A stretch of 54,340 nucleotides of DNA from Candidatus Paralachnospira caecorum (GCA_904379015.1 CAJFHG010000014.1:1-54340); one strand, 5' to 3'. Counted from the stretch's first letter, positions 16,740-25,259 are shown. Notes: a model not told the origin generated them from the sequence alone. Numbers and translations: made by a program.

Positions 16740-17801
16740 ATGAAAAGAAAACCATTGAAAATAGGAGATCTGACTGCGAAATTTCCGCTGATCCAGGGCG
16801 GAATGGGTGTGGGGATCAGTCTGTCCCGCCTTGCGGGAGCCGTGGCGGCAGAGGGCGGTGTCGGGATCATATCCACTGCCCAGATCGGGTTCAGAGAGCC
16901 GGGGTTTGATGAGAATCCCATTGAGACCAATCTGGCCGCGATCGGAAAGGAAATCAGAAAGGCCAGGGAAATTGCGCCCAAAGGGATCATCGGCTGCAAT
17001 ATCATGGTGGCTACAAGGCGGTATGAGGACTATGTGCGGGCCGCGGCAAAGGCGGGAGCGGATCTGATCATTTCCGGCGCGGGGCTTCCCGCGAAGCTGC
17101 CGGAGCTGGTAAGAGGCTTCGGCACCAGGATCGCGCCTGTGGTCTCGTCCCTTAAATCGGTCTCAGTCATTTTAAAGCTCTGGGACCGTCATTACCAGAC
17201 CGTGCCGGATCTGGTGGTCGTGGAGGGGCCGGAGGCGGGCGGTCATCTCGGATTTTCAGAGGAAACGCTGGAAACGCTCACACCGGCGGCTTACGACGAG
17301 GAAATCAGAAAAATATCTGCCAGAGTGAAAGAATACGGCGACAGATACGGGAGAAAGATTCCTGTGATCGTGGCAGGCGGTGTCTACAGCCGGCAGGATG
17401 TGGCGCACTGTATGGATGAACTGGGGGCCGACGGCGTGCAGGCGGCTACCAGATTTGTGACCACGGAGGAATGCGATGCGCCGGAGTCTTATAAACAGGC
17501 TTATATCGATGCAAAAAAAGAGGATATCGTGATCATCAAAAGCCCGGTGGGCATGCCCGGACGGGCCATTCGGAATCGGTTCCTGGAGGAAGCAAAAGCT
17601 GGGAGAAAACCGCCGGTCAAATGTCATCAGTGTCTGGAAAAGTGCAGTCCGAAGGAGATCCCCTACTGTATTACGGACGCGCTGGTCAACGCGGCGAAGG
17701 GAAAGATCGAGGACGCGCTTTTATTCTGCGGCTCCAACGCGTATCGGGCAGAACGGATCGAGACAGTCCATGAGGTTGTGGAGGATCTGATGACAGTCTG
17801 A
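16740..17801 (+). CDS. FabK / nitronate monooxygenase-family flavoprotein with C-terminal cysteine cluster
   Basis: 353 residues. The FMN-binding TIM barrel resembles FabK and 2-nitropropane dioxygenase (LIQGGMGVGISLSRLAGAVA, EGPEAGGHLGF, VIVAGGVYSRQDV). Near residues 288-303 it has CHQCLEKCSPKEIPYC (C-x2-C-x3-C-x7-C), absent from the fabK at 8652, which could bind an iron-sulfur cluster or zinc. It starts nine bases after accDA and is the last gene before the operon terminator, so it is co-transcribed with the lipid genes. Candidate roles are an auxiliary enoyl reductase, a nitronate detoxifier, or a redox enzyme for unusual acyl chains. The family is certain; the substrate is unknown. Confidence 0.82.
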   Translation: MKRKPLKIGDLTAKFPLIQGGMGVGISLSRLAGAVAAEGGVGIISTAQIGFREPGFDENPIETNLAAIGKEIRKAREIAPKGIIGCNIMVATRRYEDYVRAAAKAGADLIISGAGLPAKLPELVRGFGTRIAPVVSSLKSVSVILKLWDRHYQTVPDLVVVEGPEAGGHLGFSEETLETLTPAAYDEEIRKISARVKEYGDRYGRKIPVIVAGGVYSRQDVAHCMDELGADGVQAATRFVTTEECDAPESYKQAYIDAKKEDIVIIKSPVGMPGRAIRNRFLEEAKAGRKPPVKCHQCLEKCSPKEIPYCITDALVNAAKGKIEDALLFCGSNAYRAERIETVHEVVEDLMTV

Positions 17802-17848
17802 CGGCGGTCAGGCGGAAAATCCGGAAGGATCGAATCTGTGAAAACATG

Positions 17849-17875
17849 CGGACAGAATAACTTCTGTCCGTTTTT
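17849..17875 (+). terminator. Rho-independent terminator of the fab operon
   Basis: A perfect nine-base stem CGGACAGAA / TTCTGTCCG with loop TAAC is followed by T5. Confidence 0.93.
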
Positions 17876-17917
17876 CATATGGTGAAATAAACAGGCAGAT
17901 TGGGGTGTGATCAGGAT

Positions 17918-18559
17918 ATGCTGAATCACCTTTGGGGCGTGATGGTAATCCTGGGGGTTGTCTGGGGGGTTGTTACAGGAAAGCCCCAGGAGCTGACGGA
18001 CGGGATTCTGAACGGCGCCGGGGACGCGGTCTCTCTGTGCATCACCATGGCGGGCGTTATGGCCTTCTGGTGCGGGATGATGGAGGTGGCGCAGAGGGCG
18101 GGGGTGATCGAGAAGATCAGCCGTTTGCTGAGACCCTTTATTGGGTTTATGTTTCCCGGAATTCCTGAGGGGCATAAGGCGAGAGATGAGATTTCCACCA
18201 ATATTGTGGCCAATGTGCTGGGCCTCGGATGGGCGGCTACGCCTGCGGGGCTGAAGGCCATGGAGAGTCTGGAGGAACTGGAGGAGGAAAGGCGCGGCGG
18301 CGCGGAAAGAGGGAAGACAAAACGGCCCGGCGGCAGAGCGCGGAGAGGGGTCAAAAAGGGGACGGCCAGCAATGAAATGTGTACGTTTCTGATTCTCAAT
18401 ATTTCGTCGCTTCAGCTGATCCCCATCAATATGATTGCCTACCGGACTCAGTACGGAAGCCAGAATCCGACCGCGATCGTGGCGCCGGCCATACTGGCTA
18501 CACTGGTGAGCACAGTGGCCGCGGTCGTGTTCTGCAGGGCAATGGACAGAAGACATTAA
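17918..18559 (+). CDS. spmA: Spore maturation protein A
   Basis: 213 residues; membrane protein of the nucleoside-recognition (GATE) family, with hydrophobic helices at about 4-20, 35-55 and 170-205. Conserved blocks are NGAGDAVSLCITMAGVMAFWCGMM, FPGIPEGHKARDEISTNIVANVLGLGWAATPAGLKAM and the C-terminal NPTAIVAPAILATLVST. In B. subtilis SpmA acts with SpmB in dehydration of the spore core. Here spmB is not next door: the next gene is convergent. A basic Arg/Gly/Lys-rich insertion at about residues 121-148 replaces the usual short loop. The start is ATG 17918; an in-frame TTG at 17900 is less likely. The Shine-Dalgarno is weak (TCAGGAT). Confidence 0.88.
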   Translation: MLNHLWGVMVILGVVWGVVTGKPQELTDGILNGAGDAVSLCITMAGVMAFWCGMMEVAQRAGVIEKISRLLRPFIGFMFPGIPEGHKARDEISTNIVANVLGLGWAATPAGLKAMESLEELEEERRGGAERGKTKRPGGRARRGVKKGTASNEMCTFLILNISSLQLIPINMIAYRTQYGSQNPTAIVAPAILATLVSTVAAVVFCRAMDRRH

Positions 18560-18567
18560 CGGAATAA

Positions 18568-18593
18568 GGGGCTGTCGGTTTTCCGGCAGCCCC
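18568..18593. terminator. Strong hairpin between convergent spmA and the CHAP gene
   Basis: An eleven-base stem GGGGCTGTCGG / CCGGCAGCCCC (one G-T pair) with loop TTTT. There is little T-tract on either side; it probably separates the two convergent transcripts. Confidence 0.6.
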
Positions 18594-18635
18594 CTGGAGT
18601 GAGAACCGTTATCCGTTCCCGGCATTCTGACAGGC

Positions 18636-20867
18636 TCAGGGATAGATATTCTGGTTGACATAGACAAGGTGTTTTCTGCAGAAGCGCTCCAGCATGACGG
18701 CGCATTCCGCCCTGGTGGCGGTTCCGTGAGGATCCAGCTGTGTCTGATCGTATTTGCCGCTGATGATGCCGTCTGCCACGGCCCATTCCATGGCTTCCAG
18801 CGCGTATTCGCTGACACTGCCGCAGTCCTGATAGGAGGACAGATCCGCGCGGCCGTAGGCGCCGTAGAGACAGTTCTCTGTGTACCGGAACAGCATGACG
18901 GCCAGCTGTTCTCTGGTGATGCTGTCCGCGGGACAGAACAGACCGGTATCCTGGAAGCCTGTAACGATCTTGTTCTGATTGGCCCATATTACAGCGTCGG
19001 AGTACCATTCTGCGGAGGGCACATCCGGGAACGGGGAAGAACCGCTGACCTTCGGCTCCCCTTCCAGCCGGTAGAGGATCAGAGCGAACATGGCTCTGTT
19101 CAGAGGCTGATAAGGCGAGAAGGTAGTCTCGTCAGTGCCAGTCATGATCCCCTGTTTATAGACAAATTTTACACTGCTGTAATACCAGTCGTCCAGAAAG
19201 ATATCGGAAAAAGGCGTCTGATTGGGCTCCTGCCCAAGGGAGACGAATTTGTAGTCATGCTCCGCGGCGCAGGATTCCGCCGTGGAACCGTCATATCCGT
19301 ACAGGGTGATATCCGAGCCGTCCGGTACGATCCCGGCGATAAAGCAGTCCGGATTATAAACGTAGATTTTTTCCAGTCCTCCGGCGAGGAAAGCTGAATA
19401 TTCAACGCGGTAGACGCTTTCAGGGAGAACGATTTCCTTCAGGTTCCGGCAGCTGGAAAAGGCGTGGTCATTGATGCTCCCCATCGTGTCCGGCAGCGTG
19501 ACGCTGGTCAGGTTGGGACAGTTTCTGATCGCGAATACGCCGACAGAGGTGACGCCGGAGGTAATGTGGACGGACCGGATATAGGACCGGAGGTCGTACC
19601 AGGGCGCGTACTCCCCGATAAAGTCCTGCATGGGGACATGTTTCTGCGACGGGTCAGCGGGAGAAATCAGAAGAAGTCCGTTGCAGTTGACCTGCCATTT
19701 CAGCGGCTGGTTTCCGTTAAAGGTTCCGCCTGCTTCCACAAGGAGCGTGCAGACGGCTGTCTTTCCGTTGGAGGTTTTGGCGGTGAGCCGGGCGATACCC
19801 GGGGCAACACCGGTGACAGAACCCTTTGACACGGTAGCGGCGGAGGGGTTGTCAACGGACCAGGTAAGGGTTTTGTCCGTGGCGTTTGCCGGAGAAAAAG
19901 AAATATACTGGTTAAAGTTTATGGTTTCGCCCACCGGTACGTAATAGGAGGTTCCGATCATTCCTCCGGTAAACGAAATGGAATCGACCGGGATTCCGGA
20001 GGAACCGGTGGTTTTGAAGGTGGCCTTGCCGGAATAAGATTTTACTCCGTTGACTGTCAGCCACACCTGATAGGTGTAAGTGGTGCCCGGCTTCAGTGTG
20101 ACGCCCAGTTCCGCGTTGATGTCATAGAAGGCATAAGGATAATCCTGGGTAAAATTGACCGATTCCGTTTTTCCGCCCAGTCTGTTTCCGCTGCTGTCCC
20201 ATAAGGTGCAGCCGGCGCCGGTAATATGGACGCCCGCGCCCTGCACCGTGCCTCTGATGACGGCGTTGGTATTGGTTATGCCGCTTACAGAAGGTGTGAC
20301 CGTATAGGAGACGGGAGTGCCGGAGGCGTTCAGGTAAACGAAGCCGAGCCAGGTTCCCTTTCCGTTCTGATAATCATTGGAGAAATAGGAGGTGGGCACA
20401 GAACGGATCACGCAGTAGCCGTGGCCGGCATCACTGTAGTAAGTGGAGCCGCCTTCACTGATGAGGGCAGTGCTGCCGCTCACGGACTCCACCACTGCCA
20501 CATGCCCTTCCCAGCAGGCAAGGGCCTTTGCTTTTACCGCCGATCCGCGCCCCACGGCGCCGTAGCTGTTGTAATAGTGATGATACCAGTTCGTTCCGGA
20601 CCAGATCGGGGAATCCTTTCCGGTCAGCTGGCAGGCTCTGGCGGAGGCGAACCAGGCGCATCCCTGAGTTCCGTAGGCGGCGCTTCCATACGGCTTGGAC
20701 TGATAGGCGGTGTAAGGCGCGGCATTGATGTTGATGGAAATGCCGCCGGTCCCGTTGCCCTGTATGCCGTAGGCGCATCCCGCGGAAGCGGTGACAGAAA
20801 AAAGCCCTGTCATACAAGTCAGGATCAGAACCAGTGACAGGACATGGAACCATTTCAGCTTTTTCAT
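18636..20867 (-). CDS. Secreted CHAP-domain cell-wall hydrolase with LRR and SLH domains
   Basis: 743 residues. Signal peptide at 1-29 (MKKLKWFHVLSLVLILTC..., cleavage near TASA). CHAP domain at about 45-175, with the presumed catalytic Cys in GTQGCAWFASARA and His in ACWEGHVAVVES. Then an FN3/Ig-like domain (about 190-290), a Big_2 domain (about 293-380), BspA-type LRR_5 units (about 395-540) and three SLH repeats (about 551-735). CHAP enzymes are amidases or endopeptidases of peptidoglycan; SLH repeats would hold the enzyme on the wall. The start has GGAGGGAAT upstream, and a promoter lies at 20916-20944. It is not obviously an operon member. Like the protein at 2-3697 it joins LRR and SLH. 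The catalytic type is sure; peptide specificity is not known. Confidence 0.9.
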   Translation of the reverse strand: MKKLKWFHVLSLVLILTCMTGLFSVTASAGCAYGIQGNGTGGISININAAPYTAYQSKPYGSAAYGTQGCAWFASARACQLTGKDSPIWSGTNWYHHYYNSYGAVGRGSAVKAKALACWEGHVAVVESVSGSTALISEGGSTYYSDAGHGYCVIRSVPTSYFSNDYQNGKGTWLGFVYLNASGTPVSYTVTPSVSGITNTNAVIRGTVQGAGVHITGAGCTLWDSSGNRLGGKTESVNFTQDYPYAFYDINAELGVTLKPGTTYTYQVWLTVNGVKSYSGKATFKTTGSSGIPVDSISFTGGMIGTSYYVPVGETINFNQYISFSPANATDKTLTWSVDNPSAATVSKGSVTGVAPGIARLTAKTSNGKTAVCTLLVEAGGTFNGNQPLKWQVNCNGLLLISPADPSQKHVPMQDFIGEYAPWYDLRSYIRSVHITSGVTSVGVFAIRNCPNLTSVTLPDTMGSINDHAFSSCRNLKEIVLPESVYRVEYSAFLAGGLEKIYVYNPDCFIAGIVPDGSDITLYGYDGSTAESCAAEHDYKFVSLGQEPNQTPFSDIFLDDWYYSSVKFVYKQGIMTGTDETTFSPYQPLNRAMFALILYRLEGEPKVSGSSPFPDVPSAEWYSDAVIWANQNKIVTGFQDTGLFCPADSITREQLAVMLFRYTENCLYGAYGRADLSSYQDCGSVSEYALEAMEWAVADGIISGKYDQTQLDPHGTATRAECAVMLERFCRKHLVYVNQNIYP

Positions 20868-20915
20868 AATCTTATTCCCTCCGAAATCCGATATTTTTCT
20901 GAATTCTATAAGAAT

Positions 20916-20944
20916 ACTATACTATGCCGCAGACCGATTGGCAA
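20916..20944 (-). promoter_or_regulatory. Promoter of the CHAP surface hydrolase gene
   Basis: On the minus strand: TTGCCA, a 17-base spacer, TATAGT, about 50 bases upstream of the start codon. Confidence 0.65.
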
Positions 20945-21060
20945 GAGAAGGGCAGAAAATCGGCCGCGGCGGTTTCACATATTTTTCACAAAATGGTTTC
21001 ATATTAGGCACAATTTTTTTCTAAAATGGAAAAAGATTATTGCCTAAAGGAGGAGCAGCT

Positions 21061-22119
21061 TTGATAGAGGTAAAAAACCTGGTGAAGCGATACGGCAGCC
21101 ATCTGGCGGTCGATCATCTGAATTTTACTGTGGAAAAAGGACAGATCTATGGATTTCTCGGTCCCAACGGCGCGGGAAAGTCCACGACAATGAACATCAT
21201 TACCGGCTACATCGCGTCTACGGAGGGAACCGTGACGGTGGACGGCCATGATATTCTGGAGGAACCGGAGGCCGCGAAGCGATGTATCGGCTATCTTCCG
21301 GAGCAGCCGCCTTTATATATGGATATGACGGTGACAGAGTATCTGAGATTTGTGGCGGAATTAAAGAGGATCAGGAAGACGGAACGGAACGAGATGCTGG
21401 ATCATGTGATGGAGCTGACCGGGATCCAGGATGTGAAAGAGCGCGTGATCAAGAATCTTTCTAAAGGATACAGGCAGAGAGTCGGACTGGCCCAGGCGCT
21501 GGTGGGGATGCCGGAGATCCTGATCCTGGATGAGCCCACAGTGGGACTGGATCCGAAGCAGATGATCGAGATCCGGGAACTGATCCGTTCCCTCGGCAGG
21601 GATCATACGGTTATTCTCAGTTCTCATATTCTGTCGGAGGTCAGCGCGGTCTGTGACTATATCATGATCATTTCCAAAGGAAAGCTGGTGGCCAGCGATA
21701 CGCCGGAAAATCTGAGCCGGGCCATGGCCGGCGCTCAGAAGCTTTCGCTGCTGGTCAAAGGTTCAACGGAAAAAATGGAGACGGCCTTTGGGATGCTCAC
21801 GGGAATTTCCCAGTATCACTGTGAACAGTCGGAGGAGGACGGCGTTCTCCGGGTTGAGCTGGAGGCAGAGCCGGAAACAGATGTCAGGGAGGCTGTCTTT
21901 TTCAGAATGGCAGAAGCGGGGCTTCCCATTCTGGAAATGAAGACGACGAACATGAGTCTGGAAGACGTATTCCTGGAGCTGACGGAGGGCGAAGCCGTTT
22001 CGGATCCCGAGGCGGATTCTGAAGTGGATTTCGAAGCAGATTCTGAGGCGGATCCGGAAGCGGATTCCGGGGCAGATCCCGGGGCTGAGTCCGCGGACCA
22101 GGAGGAAGGAGAGGAGTAA
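21061..22119 (+). CDS. ABC transporter ATP-binding protein, GldA-like
   Basis: 352 residues from a TTG start at 21061 behind AAAGGAGGAG; an earlier in-frame TTG at 21040 has no site. Walker A GPNGAGKST (34-42), signature LSKGYRQRVGLAQAL, Walker B ILILDEPT and the H-loop ILSSH are intact. The last ~40 residues are an unusual acidic tail made of degenerate D/E-P/S-E-A-D units. It powers the membrane partner encoded six bases downstream. With the GldG-like and DUF4340 genes it forms a four-gene module found in many Bacteroidota and clostridia, named from gliding motility genes though most carriers do not glide. The cargo is unknown. A 7-base inverted repeat (TTAGGCA 21004-21010 / TGCCTAA 21041-21047) ends at its Shine-Dalgarno. 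Confidence 0.88.
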   Translation: MIEVKNLVKRYGSHLAVDHLNFTVEKGQIYGFLGPNGAGKSTTMNIITGYIASTEGTVTVDGHDILEEPEAAKRCIGYLPEQPPLYMDMTVTEYLRFVAELKRIRKTERNEMLDHVMELTGIQDVKERVIKNLSKGYRQRVGLAQALVGMPEILILDEPTVGLDPKQMIEIRELIRSLGRDHTVILSSHILSEVSAVCDYIMIISKGKLVASDTPENLSRAMAGAQKLSLLVKGSTEKMETAFGMLTGISQYHCEQSEEDGVLRVELEAEPETDVREAVFFRMAEAGLPILEMKTTNMSLEDVFLELTEGEAVSDPEADSEVDFEADSEADPEADSGADPGAESADQEEGEE

Positions 22120-22124
22120 AAATC

Positions 22125-22988
22125 ATGCTGGCAATTTATAAAAGAGAAGTGAAGGCGTATCTGACTTCCATGCTGGGCTATGTGTTCATTGCCCTCAATC
22201 TGCTCCTGGTGGGCATTTATTTTACGTTTTATAACCTTCAGTACGGCTATCCTTATCTGGATTACACGCTTTCCGGCGTGAGCTTTGTTTTTCTTGTGAC
22301 GACGCCGATCCTGACCATGAAGGTGATGGCGGATGAAAGGAGACAGAAAACGGATCAGCTGCTTTTGACCGCGCCCATTACGCCGGGCACGATCGTAGCC
22401 GGCAAATATCTGGCGCTGGTGACCATTTTTCTGATCCCTATGGCAATTATCTGCTGCTATCCGCTTTTGCTGTCCTCATTTGGGGAAGTATCTCTGAAAA
22501 TGGCCTATACAGCGCTGCTCGGCTATTTTTTATCCGGCTGTGCCTATCTGGCGCTGGGGATGTTTCTGTCGTCCATTACGGAAAGTCCGGTGCTGGCCGC
22601 GGTCATTACATTCGGCGCGTGTTTTCTGTGTTATATGGCAAGTTCGCTGTCATCCTTTATTTCGGGCACAACCTTTGCCACTTACGTGGCTCTGATCGCG
22701 GTGGCGGCGCTGGTCTGCCTTCTGATTTATTCCATGACAAAGAGCTCAGTGATCGCGGGGCTTGTGTTTCTTCTGGCGGTAGCGGTGCTTACAGTCTGCT
22801 ATTTTGTGGGTTCTTCCTGGATGGCAGGAGGCATTCAGAGGATCATAGGAGCCTTTGATTTTATGTCGCCCTTCAACAGTTTTCTGAACGGGATCCTGGA
22901 TCTGAAATCAGTGCTTTATTATATATCGGCTGTGGCTGTGTGCGGCTGTCTGACTGTACAGTCTGTTCAGAAGCGCCGCTGGAGCTAG
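22125..22988 (+). CDS. ABC-2 type permease, GldF-like
   Basis: 287 residues with about six transmembrane helices (near 18-38, 55-72, 100-125, 135-160, 170-215, 220-245, and a last one near 262-280). It opens with MLAIYKREVKAYLTSMLGYVF, typical of ABC-2 permeases of the Gld type, and has the conserved MADERRQKTDQLLLTAPI segment facing the ATPase. It starts six bases after the ATPase gene, so the two form one transporter. Substrate unknown; the partners (GldG-like periplasmic/extracellular protein and DUF4340) suggest an envelope-linked export or anchoring role. Confidence 0.87.
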   Translation: MLAIYKREVKAYLTSMLGYVFIALNLLLVGIYFTFYNLQYGYPYLDYTLSGVSFVFLVTTPILTMKVMADERRQKTDQLLLTAPITPGTIVAGKYLALVTIFLIPMAIICCYPLLLSSFGEVSLKMAYTALLGYFLSGCAYLALGMFLSSITESPVLAAVITFGACFLCYMASSLSSFISGTTFATYVALIAVAALVCLLIYSMTKSSVIAGLVFLLAVAVLTVCYFVGSSWMAGGIQRIIGAFDFMSPFNSFLNGILDLKSVLYYISAVAVCGCLTVQSVQKRRWS

Positions 22989-23003
22989 GAAGGAGCAAAT
23001 GTC

Positions 23004-24599
23004 ATGAAAAGACCGACTATCAAATGGAACAGAAAACATCTGAAGCATGGCTCCTACAGCCTTGCCTGGACGGCAGCCATCATTGCCATCATCATTGTGG
23101 TCAATCTGATCGCGGGAGAGCTTCCTTCCAGACTGACCAGTTTTGATATGACGCAAAATCAGTATTATTCCCTGACGGATCAGTCTGTTGAGCTGCTCAG
23201 GAATCTTACGGAGGATGTGACCATCTATGAGCTGACTCAGGACGGTACGGGAGATGCCATGACGGAAAATCTGCTGGAACAGTATACGGGATATTCCGGA
23301 CATATCCGGGTGGAACAGCAGGATATTGTACAGAATCCAAACTTTGCGTCCAATTATACGGACCAGACACTGGAGGCCGGCAGCCTGATCGTGGTATGCG
23401 GAGACGTGAGCCGTGTGATCTCGGCTTCGGATTTATATGAATATTCTTATAATTCCTATTATCAGGCCACTCAGTCAGGCTTCGACGGCGAGGGCCAGAT
23501 CACCAGCGCCATTGCCTATGTAACTTCTGATGATATTCCAAAGCTGTATGTGCTGGAGGGACACGGGGAATGGGAGCTGAGCTCAGATCTGACTGATCAG
23601 ATTGAAAAAGAAAACATCGAGGTGGAATCTCTCAGCCTGTTTTCCCAGAGCGCGGTGCCGGAGGACGCGGCGGCGATCATGATCAATTCGCCCTCCACAG
23701 ACCTGTCTGCTGAGGAGGCGCAGATGATCCTGACTTATCTGCAGAACGGAGGAAAGGCGTTTATTACCAGTACTTATACGGAAGAGGATATGCCCAATTT
23801 CAGATCCATTCTGGAATATTACGGCGTATCAACGAGAACGGGCGTTGTGGTGGAAGGAGATTCTTCTTACTATTATCCGCAGAGCGCGCTGTATCTGCTG
23901 CCGGAAATCGAGAGCACGAATCTCACCACATCTCTGACCGGCGGAAACAGATACGTGATCATGCCCATCAGCCAGGGAATCGATACCCTTGACTCGGCGC
24001 GGGATACTCTGAATATCACGTCGCTTCTGACAACGACCTCTTCGTCTTATGAAAAGGCGGACGCGGCGAATATGACGACTCTGGAACAGGAGGACGGCGA
24101 CGCGCAGGGACCCTTCAGCATCGGCGTGTATATTACGGAAACCCTGAACGAGGAAGAGACAGAAACGGAGACGGATGAAGAAACAGAGGCAGCCGAAAGC
24201 ACGGAACAGGCGGAGGAATCTGCGGCAGAAACTGAAACGGAAACTGCAGTATCAGAAGAAACTGCGGAGCAGGAGACATCTTCGGCTTCGGAGGACGGAG
24301 AGACCGCAGAAGAGACTGCCGCGGAGACAAAGATCGCGTATTTCAGCTCCGGCTATATTATGGATGAGCAGATGGACGCGGCTGTCTCAGGCGGGAATTA
24401 TGAGCTGGTCATGAACTGCATCAGCGATCTGGTGGATCATGAATCCTCAGTTTCCATCCCCGTCAAGAGTCTTGAGGTGACTTATCTGACCCTGCCGGCA
24501 GCCAGTGTCAACTGGTGGAGCATTATGCTGGTGGCTGTCGTTCCCATCGCGGTCGCGGCAGTCGGAGGCGTGATCTGGTACAGAAGGAGGAAACGATGA
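23004..24599 (+). CDS. GldG-like ABC transporter-associated membrane protein
   Basis: 531 residues. One N-terminal helix (about 21-41), a large outside domain beginning LTSFDMTQNQYYSLTDQSVELL (the GldG/ABC_transp_aux signature), and a C-terminal helix (about 503-523) ending in basic YRRRKR. Between about 385 and 445 there is a long Glu/Thr/Ala-rich stretch with repeated ETE and AEE units, which relatives lack or have shorter. It probably acts as the extracytoplasmic partner of the permease. The stop overlaps the next start by four bases (ATGA), giving translational coupling to the DUF4340 gene. Confidence 0.85.
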   Translation: MKRPTIKWNRKHLKHGSYSLAWTAAIIAIIIVVNLIAGELPSRLTSFDMTQNQYYSLTDQSVELLRNLTEDVTIYELTQDGTGDAMTENLLEQYTGYSGHIRVEQQDIVQNPNFASNYTDQTLEAGSLIVVCGDVSRVISASDLYEYSYNSYYQATQSGFDGEGQITSAIAYVTSDDIPKLYVLEGHGEWELSSDLTDQIEKENIEVESLSLFSQSAVPEDAAAIMINSPSTDLSAEEAQMILTYLQNGGKAFITSTYTEEDMPNFRSILEYYGVSTRTGVVVEGDSSYYYPQSALYLLPEIESTNLTTSLTGGNRYVIMPISQGIDTLDSARDTLNITSLLTTTSSSYEKADAANMTTLEQEDGDAQGPFSIGVYITETLNEEETETETDEETEAAESTEQAEESAAETETETAVSEETAEQETSSASEDGETAEETAAETKIAYFSSGYIMDEQMDAAVSGGNYELVMNCISDLVDHESSVSIPVKSLEVTYLTLPAASVNWWSIMLVAVVPIAVAAVGGVIWYRRRKR

Positions 24600-25219
24600 A
24601 GGGAAAAAAACTGATACTGGTGCTGGTACTGCTGGTCCTGTGCCTGGCTGCTTACTTCGGTATCCGGCAGATGGATCTGGATGAATCAGGCAGCGAAGAA
24701 CAGGAAACAATCTATATCAGTCAGACAGAGGGCGACAGCATTACCGTGTTTTCCTTTGTGAGCGGAGGCGAAACCCTGTCCTTTACAAAGGACGGTGAAA
24801 CATGGACCTATGACGGAGACGGAACCGTCGATCTGAACCAGACTTCTATTACATCTATGGTGTCCATGCTGGAAGAGATCACGGCGGAAAGCCGGCTGGA
24901 TGAACCGGAGGCTCTTTCTGAATACGGTCTTGACGCTCCCTCCAATACCATTTCCTTTACCGGAGCGGATGGGACAAAAACACTGCTTATCGGCAATGAA
25001 AATGAGGCTGCCGGAGGATATTATGCCATGCTGGACGGGGAAAGTACCGTGTACCTGATCTCTTCTTCCCTGCCCGATAAATTCAGCTGCACGCTGGATA
25101 CGCTGGAAGAAACGGAGGAAGAAACCACCACAGAAGCGGCCGCAGAAACCACCGCGGAAACCACGGAAGATCAGTCCGCGGAGGAAAGCGGAGGAGACAG
25201 CGGGGAACAGACGGAATAG
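24596..25219 (+). CDS. DUF4340-family lipoprotein-like or membrane-anchored protein of the Gld-type ABC module
   Basis: 207 residues. The ATG at 24596 has AAGGAGG upstream and overlaps the previous stop. There is one N-terminal membrane helix (about 5-23; no lipobox Cys in the expected place), then a beta-rich domain with the DUF4340 pattern (SLSEYGLD-type ALSEYGLDAPSNTISF, then LLIGNENEAAGGYYAM). The C-terminal 35 residues are Glu/Thr/Ser-rich. DUF4340 proteins are regularly encoded after GldG homologues and are thought to be surface or periplasmic subunits of the same complex; no activity is known. Confidence 0.82.
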   Translation: MKGKKLILVLVLLVLCLAAYFGIRQMDLDESGSEEQETIYISQTEGDSITVFSFVSGGETLSFTKDGETWTYDGDGTVDLNQTSITSMVSMLEEITAESRLDEPEALSEYGLDAPSNTISFTGADGTKTLLIGNENEAAGGYYAMLDGESTVYLISSSLPDKFSCTLDTLEETEEETTTEAAAETTAETTEDQSAEESGGDSGEQTE

Positions 25220-25248
25220 TTGACACTGTGTCTTCTGTTTTTTATACT
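25220..25248 (+). promoter_or_regulatory. Promoter of the P-type ATPase gene
   Basis: TTGACA (25220-25225), 17 bases, TATACT (25243-25248). The -35 box touches the stop of the DUF4340 gene. Confidence 0.85.
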
Positions 25249-25259
25249 GGAACCAGTAT
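25244..25259. promoter_or_regulatory. Palindromic operator overlapping the -10 box
   Basis: ATACTGG-AA-CCAGTAT: two perfect seven-base arms with a two-base centre, covering the -10 box and the transcription start. Its placement suggests a repressor or metal-sensor site; the regulator is not identified. Confidence 0.6.

Noticed and set aside
24133-24414. Repeat-like purine-rich block suggesting a DNA repeat array
   Set aside because: It is the Glu/Thr-rich coding tract of the GldG-like gene; no exact unit repeats of constant length.
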